From positions 122,175,464 through 122,239,463 of the forward strand of contig NC_072796.1 of the NCBI RefSeq assembly GCF_028583425.1: 64,000 bases of DNA. The letters are read 5' to 3'. Position numbers and translations under genes: made by a program. The notes under the pieces are model-generated. The model was not told the origin of the DNA and made no database searches. It worked only from the letters and a program-made list of their open reading frames with translations. This DNA is from Eublepharis macularius. Its lineage: Eukaryota > Chordata > Lepidosauria > Squamata > Eublepharidae. This document shows positions 58,371-64,000 of the stretch, piece after piece (position 1 is the stretch's first letter; each line of letters opens with the position of its first letter).

Positions 58371-59333
58371 ACTAGTAGAGACTGAAAAACATGCTAGAAG
58401 CATCTGGGAAATCGTTAAAGCCTTTAATAGGAGAAGTCAATTTGAACACATTCATAACTCAACGCAGAACAGACATAAAAGCTGAATACTGGTTCCTATT
58501 AAGCTGTGAGAATAGAAAAATGCAACCGTCCAAACATGTACAGTCGAGAACGAAACAGGAAAACCAAAATCAAGTTTTTGATTTGAGAAGATTAAATTGC
58601 ATATTATAATAGGAGGAACAAAACTTGTGACAATAAGTCTCTTGGGGGTTGTATATTAAACAGACATAAAGTATCCAAATGAGATCCAATAAATTTCTCA
58701 CAACTTTACATTTAATGCTTTTGGCACTAAAGAGTTTTCAACATGACAAGAAGGGAAATGTCTGGTCTGCTAAGTGATTTCTTTCGGGAAATGCTTTAAA
58801 GATGCAAAGTTAAGTACTATATTGTAATAATTACTTGGCACTGGTGAGGATTTTTCTGTTTCTTCTCTGCTTGGGCCTCCCTTTTGTTTTCTTCAAGGCT
58901 GAGAAACAAACATTTATCGTCTTAGCAGCTAATCTGGCTCCTATCTACTCTTTGTCAAGTATCAATTGGATTTTCATTAGCTCCAGTTCAATCCATAATG
59001 AATAAATAATTGCAGTGGGTGACATTTTTCATAAGAAAAAACAAAACAAAAGCACAAACACAAGGAGAAGTGAATTATTAAAGCACCAGAATAGGACTCC
59101 TGATTTTAAACCGTTGCTTTGCCACCCACTTAGGTCCAAAATACACATTACGGGTAACACGAGTCAGTTCATGGGTGCCTGTTGTCAGAATTTGTTAGTG
59201 GGTCGGAACCAGGCCTTTTTGGCCCATGTTAGAAATAGAGAACCAGCTATAGTTTGGGGAAAAGAAATCTTCCAAAAGCTCTCCCTCCCTCTCTGCAGAA
59301 TAAAGTTGCATTTCCTGACAAGATTTTACCCAC
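58371..59333. other. Single-copy-looking sequence, candidate regulatory element
   Basis: 58380-58990 has no repeat signature. 'ccataatgaataaataattg' near 58994 is homeodomain-like. No gene seen. Confidence 0.3.
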
Positions 59334-59372
59334 TGTGACAGGGAACAGATGCCATAAAAGTGGTTAATTGTT

Positions 59373-59539
59373 AAAAGTGGTACACTGAGAGATCTCTGTC
59401 TTTTGGTGCTACACCTCTGAAGATGCCAGCCACAGCTGCTGGCGAAACGTCAGGAACTACAATGCCAAGACCACGGCAATACAGCCCGGAAAACCCACAA
59501 CAACCATCGTTCTCCGGCCGTGAAAGCCTTCGACAATAC
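59373..59539 (+). mobile_element. Hammerhead-bearing short element with 15-bp target duplication
   Basis: Flanked by AAGTGGTTAATTGTT on both sides (59358-59372 and 59540-59554), identical over 15 bases. It contains CTGAAGA (59417-59423), the stem GCCAGC/GCTGGC, GAAA (59444-59447) and then CGTC, the layout of a hammerhead ribozyme. Further on are 'gaccacggcaatacagcccg' and 'ggccgtgaaagccttcgaca'. 167 bp, non-coding. Confidence 0.85.
59417..59451 (+). ncRNA. Hammerhead ribozyme-like core
   Basis: CUGAAGA, a 6-bp stem II with a 7-nt loop, and GAAA, followed by CGUC. The GUC would be the cleavage triplet. Stem III is almost absent (C-G only), so any cleavage would more likely need a dimer. Stem I has at least three pairs (CCU with AGG). 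Confidence 0.6.
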
Positions 59540-60313
59540 AAGTGGTTAATTGTTTGGGACCTTTGAAGGGTCCTCTGGCCTTTTGCATATAAATCACTAA
59601 AAGAGCAAGAAGGACCAGGACAAACAGCAAACAGCTTATCTCCAGGAAGAACAGGATATCTCAAACCTTTAGCTAGTGAGGTGTGAACATTCCTTTGTAA
59701 TTTACAATGTAGCCAAATGCATATCAAAGATGCAGTCTATCTTAGAGGTAAAGGATGTGTAGATTTGTGTTTACATGAAAGACCCTCAATGGAACTGTCT
59801 TTCAAGAACAAAGACAATGTAATTGATTAGGATGTTGATGAAGCAAGCCTTTGATATCTCCCTATAAGAGAGGGATGAACCAGGCACTCGGTACCCTTCA
59901 CTTGCCAACACGCAGAGACTAGCTAAGTCTCTTGGCTGTGCAACGGAGGGGTCCCAGAGCTCTGGAATGGGGGAAAAGTTTTGTTGTAGTTATCTTATAA
60001 TATTGTTGTGCCTTGCATGCTAACCTGTATTCTGTATCTGTCTCTATAGCACTCTAGTGTTCAGTGGGTTGGACCCAGGTCTGGTGCCTTGCCCAACTGC
60101 TTGTATTCTCTCTTATTCTTTTAAAATAAAATTACCAGCTTTGGTTAAGAACTTTTCTGTGCTGTGTACATCACTTTCAGCCAGATACTTAGACCAGCAA
60201 GAGGGAAAGAGCAAGCAGGCTTTATTCCATCCCAAGTCTTTGGTGAGGGGCTACCCTAGCAAGAACCGAACTCTGTTGGTGGGACCTGATCCCAGCAGAG
60301 ATTTCCCGCCACA

Positions 60314-60756
60314 CTGCCCAACCCAATGCTCACTTCCACATTTATGCAAGGAGAAATCTTTAAAAACCTCTCCATTGATCCATGTGGCTCCAAATGTTGC
60401 AAGAGGAAGGAGGGGCTTCAGGCTACACTTCCGCTCCATTATTACCAATGCAAATGGTTATGGGGGGGGGGTTGCTCTTTCCTCAGGCTTATGGTTGCAA
60501 ATTGGCAACCCCTGGTGGACTTGAGAGAGGGGGTTATCCAAATCACTTTCTTTGTATACTTCTGTAAACTTGGGCAGAGAACAGTAAGGATGAAAATTAT
60601 GACATAGCTTGCAAACAGCCTGTATATTTACCTGGAAGTAAACTCTACTGCATACTTCTACACCATGACAAAAAATGATGCTTTAGAATCCTGAATCTGG
60701 CAAAATCAGCGGTCCTACTTCAGCTGCCAGTGTGCATGTGCCATATTTTTAGTTGG
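60314..60756. other. No recognised gene
   Basis: Single-copy-looking, with a poly-G run near 60463. Open frames lack any domain. Confidence 0.35.
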
Positions 60757-61000
60757 GGTTTCCAGGACAACAGAAGGAGTTCAGACAGAGTTCAGACAGT
60801 CCCTGCCTACATTGCCAAGGGAATTGATTGCAGGTGCCAGACTGTCTGACTTTAAGAACGGCTGACAAACACCATGAACACGGCTTGGAATGAACACATG
60901 TTCGTGGGGAATGGGGCCTCATGAACAGCTTGCTCACGAACAGCAGATTGGGCTGTTTGTGGCTTTTTTTTGTTCGTATTGCTGTTCATGCCCATCTCTA
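60757..61000 (-). mobile_element. hAT-type element (TAGAGATGGGC end), truncated
   Basis: Ends 'tgttcatgcccatctcta' at 61000. 'gaacacatgttcgtggggaa' and 'cagcttgctcacgaacagca' match the body of 32076-32890 in reverse. The other end is missing. Confidence 0.7.
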
Positions 61001-61069
61001 TTTATAACCTCAAACACCAGACAAGATTATCTGTATTTAAAACATCTTCTTAAGATATATAATACTTTT

Positions 61070-61270
61070 TAGTTCCAGGACATTTTTTTCAGCCAGAACA
61101 TAGTGGAACAGCATTCCGACACCTCTAGAAAATGGTCACATGGCTGGTGACCATTAAACTTTAAAATCCCCCCTCGCTCCAGCTGTCTGGCACCAGTCAG
61201 CTGGAGCAAAGGGGGATTTTAAAGTTTAAATCACCCTCAGCATGGAGTTCAGAGTTTAGAGCGCCCTCCG
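61070..61270. repeat. Unclassified foldback related to the 22.1/45.7 kb family
   Basis: 'catttttttcagccagaaca' and 'aaatggtcacatggctggtg' recall the 22093 family. Arms 'actttaaaatccccc' and 'gggggattttaaagt' surround the centre. Confidence 0.5.
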
Positions 61271-61284
61271 CGCTGGCAACACCT

Positions 61285-61495
61285 GGCAACCCTAGCACAT
61301 GGGACCTGAACTTCTCCCAAAATTACAACTGATCCCTAGACTACACAGACCAGATCCTCTGGAGAAAATGGAAGCTTCAGAAGATGAATTCTGTGGCATT
61401 TCATGCTTGCGGAGCTCCCTCCCCTCCCCAAACTTCACCTTTCCCGGATTTCGCCCCCAAATCTCTAGGAATTTCCCAACCCACAGCCTAGCCAA
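61285..61495 (+). repeat. ~210-bp interspersed repeat
   Basis: 'attacaactgatccctagac', 'ctctggagaaaatggaagct' and 'aatctctaggaatttcccaa'. Confidence 0.6.
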
Positions 61496-61499
61496 GTCC

Positions 61500-62338
61500 T
61501 TTTCATAATGTGCTAGTTTTCTACTTACTAGGAATTATTAACATAGAGGAATGTTGGAAAATGTAATCCCTCCTGTGCAGTCTGAAGTAATACATGTTTA
61601 GACAAGGCCTTGGTTATGAGTAGATATTAGAGGATGGAGCTTTATATACAACAATAGGCAAAAGTAAAAACAAAAGAAGTTCTGTTCTATGAATCATAAA
61701 AATCATTAAAAAGCTAATTATATCAACCATTTTATCTACAACCATGAGGACTAGTATCTCCCCAAATGGTATTTCACAGGGTTCTATACAAGCATTTTCC
61801 TTCACCCCCGCCCCCAGCTATAGGAGCATGTTAGCATGCAGGACAAATCTTTCTCCTATCATCGTTCATCTTACCATCTCTGCAATTTGTCACAGTCTCA
61901 CCAAGATACTAATTCTCTGCCTACTCATCCCTTCCTTCAGTGAACAGTGAGAAGGGAATCTTCATACAGACAAAGATGTGATGGCAGTTTAAAACTCACT
62001 TACTGCCTAATTATTGCTCTAAATTGCCATCATTTCTCCCCAGCAACTAATTAAGAGTTGTTGTTAATATCTATATTACTTATCCTCCAACATTTCACTG
62101 ATGGAAAGAGGGGTAGGACTGCAAGCATGAAGGATGCAACGAGCAATTCCATCTACAAGATTCTTTACTGTACGAAAGCAAGGCAATGGATCAAGAAGAG
62201 ATTTTAATTTACGAATTAAAACAGCATCAATTACTTTGAGAAAACATCATCCAGAAAAGGTTTGTTTATCATTACCATTCCATCCCACCTTCCTTATGGA
62301 ACTTAAGAAGGAGTACATAGAATTTCCAGGAAGTCCCC
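61500..62338. other. No recognised feature
   Basis: AT-rich single-copy-looking sequence. No gene seen. Confidence 0.35.
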
Positions 62339-62339
62339 C

Positions 62340-62690
62340 AGCTAGGGCTGCCGGGTCCCCCAGGGCCCAAACCGGGGAATGCGGGGGGCAGGGGGGCACA
62401 CAGGGGCATGCAGGAAGGGGAACTTACCATGTGCACACTCCAGAGCCTTTGTCGTTGCTCTAGGGATAACATCATTCCTGGCGCAATAAGGAAGGGAAGG
62501 CCCCCGTACGGGAGTATTTTTGCTTAAAATGAGCCGATTTTAAGCAAACATTGTTGCGTCATTCCTGCTGTGTCAACAAAGGCTCTGAAGCATGCAGGAG
62601 TGCACTAGGGAGCTCCCAATCTCATCCCCTGTACTTCCTCCCCCCCCCCCCGGCCAGGTAAGAGGCAGCAGGGTGAGGGCTGAGAGCAGG
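62340..62690 (+). repeat. Unclassified interspersed repeat (relative of 26790-27085)
   Basis: 'agctagggctgccgggtccc', 'ggataacatcattcctggcg' and 'ccggccaggtaagaggcag', in the same order as the copy at 26.8 kb. Confidence 0.45.
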
Positions 62691-62694
62691 GTAT

Positions 62695-62985
62695 CAGAGC
62701 CAGTTTGGTGTAGTGGTTAACTGAGAGCCAGTTTGGAGTAGTGGTTAACAGCGCAGGACTCTAATCTGGAGAGCCGAGTTTGATTCCCCACTCCTCCACT
62801 TGAAGCCAGCTGGGTGGCCTTGGGCTAGTCACAGCTCTTCCAGAGCTCTCTCAGCCCCACCCACCTCACAGGACATTTTGTTGGGGGATAATAATGACAT
62901 ACTTTGTAAACTGCTCTGAGTTGGTGTTAAGTCGTCCTGAAGGGCGGTATATAAATTGATTATCATCATCATCATCATCATCATC
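62695..62985 (+). repeat. tRNA-derived SINE (Sauria type) with duplicated head
   Basis: 'gagccagtttggtgtagtgg' and 'gagccagtttggagtagtgg' follow each other, so the A-box head is present twice. Then come 'gccgagtttgattccccact' (B box), 'acatactttgtaaactgctc' and 'gtcctgaagggcggtatata', and an (ATC)n tail to 62986. Confidence 0.85.
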
Positions 62986-62989
62986 ACCC

Positions 62990-63870
62990 ATTCCAACCAG
63001 GGGACCTCGGCACCCTACCCCAGCCAGGAAATCGTGGGCTGGGCCAGCCCAAGCAGAGTGGTCAAAGTCCGGTCCAAGGTCAGAGCATGAGTCCAAAGCC
63101 AGGGACGAGTTCAAAGTCCAAAAGCCAAGTCAAGAGGGTTGTAGGTCAGGTACCAATAAGGTCAGGGCTAGATGCAGGCAGAGACAGGGTATGGACCGAA
63201 AGCTACAGGAGCAAGGCAAGGTTCAAGGGAGTGGTTGCAGTGGTAGCAGAAATCCAGTGCATTGCTTCCACGCCTCCTGGTCTTCTGGGCTGAGTTTTTA
63301 TAGCTGCACTGGGCTTGTAGCCTGCTGCTTGGGAGCTATTCTGTGGTCACGCCTCCTCACTACCCACAAGCAGCTGGCATCGACTCAGGAGGTGTGTGCT
63401 TTGCCCTCTCTCCTCTAGGCTTGCCCTTAGCCCCCGTCTCCTGTGTTCCTAAGGTAGGGGCGATGCTGGAGGGCTGGGAGCGAGTGACTGGGTTCCATCA
63501 GTAGCTGTAGTGCTGGGAGTGTTCAATTGGGTTGCTGCGTCAGGGCTGGAGGATGTCGGTGGCTCTGGCCAAGCTGCTGGTTGTGAACTTGGATTGGCCC
63601 AATCAGCTGGCAGCTCTTCCTTCTGCATGCTGGCTTCCGCTGACTCAGCGCTGGTAACCTGCGGTTCTCCTTCTTCTGAAGGGTCCTGAGCAACACCGGG
63701 CTCCTCTTCCCTACTGCCGAGCCCAGGCTGGCCCACGACACAGGCACTAACCAGAGTCAGGCCTAGTTTAGCTTCCACAAGATTGTCTCTCTGGGGTCCA
63801 AGATCAAGATAACCCAAAAGATGGCATTCCCCGTTACGATGTCTGGATGTCAAAGTTAGACAGTGAAGAA
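62990..63870 (-). mobile_element. Possible LTR-retroelement fragment, low certainty
   Basis: On the minus strand a TATA-like 'tataaaaactcagcccag' (about 63285-63302) sits upstream of a run of 'ggact/gacttt' words ('ggactttgaactcgtc'). A proline/serine-rich open frame of 134 codons (63449-63853) has no recognised domain. The repeated 'caaagtcc' and 'ccaaggtc' words (63064-63120) recall an LTR, but the ends and a target duplication are not visible. Confidence 0.3.
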
Positions 63871-64000
63871 AGCTGACAGGAAGAATATTGATTCCTTTGA
63901 AATGCGGTGCTGGAGGAGAGTTTTGCGGATACCACAGACAGGCAAAAAGACAAATAAGTGGGTACTAGATCAAATCAAGCCTGAATTCTTCCTAGAAGCT

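Larger units (their letters stand above)
59334..60313 (+). mobile_element. Apparent solo LTR of an endogenous retroelement
   Basis: Starts TGTGACAGGG and ends CCCGCCACA, giving the TG...CA ends with short inverted termini expected of an LTR. A TATA-like 'tataagaga' lies at about 59863 and AATAAA at 60125-60130, in the right order for U3, R and U5. No primer-binding site or coding region follows, so it looks like a solo LTR. A matching target duplication was not found, so the boundaries are provisional. A Penelope-like element is inserted in the U3 part. Confidence 0.65.

Noticed and set aside
59334..60313. Complete endogenous retrovirus
   Set aside because: Only one LTR-like unit is visible, with no gag, pol or env sequence and no second LTR in the window.
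63449..63853. Proline/serine-rich 134-codon protein as a real gene
   Set aside because: Lies in a probable LTR-like repeat and has no domain; the start is not supported.

Overview
The window is vertebrate nuclear DNA, almost certainly from a squamate reptile. Two protein-coding genes are visible, and their order matches the human 8q24.11 neighbourhood. The 5' part of RAD21 lies on the minus strand: coding exons at 75-181, 871-970, 1618-1747 and 2832-2987, and a predicted non-coding exon 1 and CpG-island promoter near 7.5-7.85 kb. A small two-exon gene that I read as AARD lies on the plus strand (28325-28546 and 31252-31392). In human the next gene is SLC30A8; I found none of its coding exons here, so the 3' half of the window is probably the intergenic or upstream region of that gene. 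The squamate assignment rests on tRNA-derived SINEs of Sauria type with (AAAT)n tails, a second tRNA-derived SINE family, 5S-rRNA-headed SINEs, many CR1-type LINE ends and abundant Penelope-like fragments. A gecko-like lineage is possible but not proven.

Region by region: 1-7.85 kb is RAD21, with a large intron 1 holding a foldback repeat built from degenerate GGAATG-type subrepeats. 7.9-28 kb is repeat-rich. It holds a Penelope-like retroelement fragment with an intact GIY-YIG open frame (about 11.13-12.03 kb), a broken Harbinger transposase (about 16.8-17.7 kb), a CpG-rich palindromic MITE (15.28-15.46 kb) and two very GC-rich hAT-type elements in opposite orientation (18129-18858 and 19659-20505). 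28.3-31.4 kb is AARD. 31.4-64 kb has no recognised gene. It holds a CR1-type LINE with a recognisable reverse transcriptase (39.08-40.69 kb), a 1.76-kb hAT-type foldback element with internal 153-bp repeats (42225-43981), a minisatellite (35.2-35.65 kb), an apparent solo LTR (59334-60313) and many SINEs, interleaved with single-copy stretches that could contain regulatory elements.

The main unexpected layer is transposon structure. Nine elements have exact or near-exact 8-bp target duplications, so their ends are known to the base. The recurrent inverted repeats that carry the 'gtagccgtgttagtctg' motif resemble the 3' end of the Penelope-like element, and they hold hammerhead-ribozyme-like cores. 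Two such insertions have 15-bp and 17-bp target duplications. Several insertions are nested, which gives a relative age order. I saw no convincing new multi-gene system.
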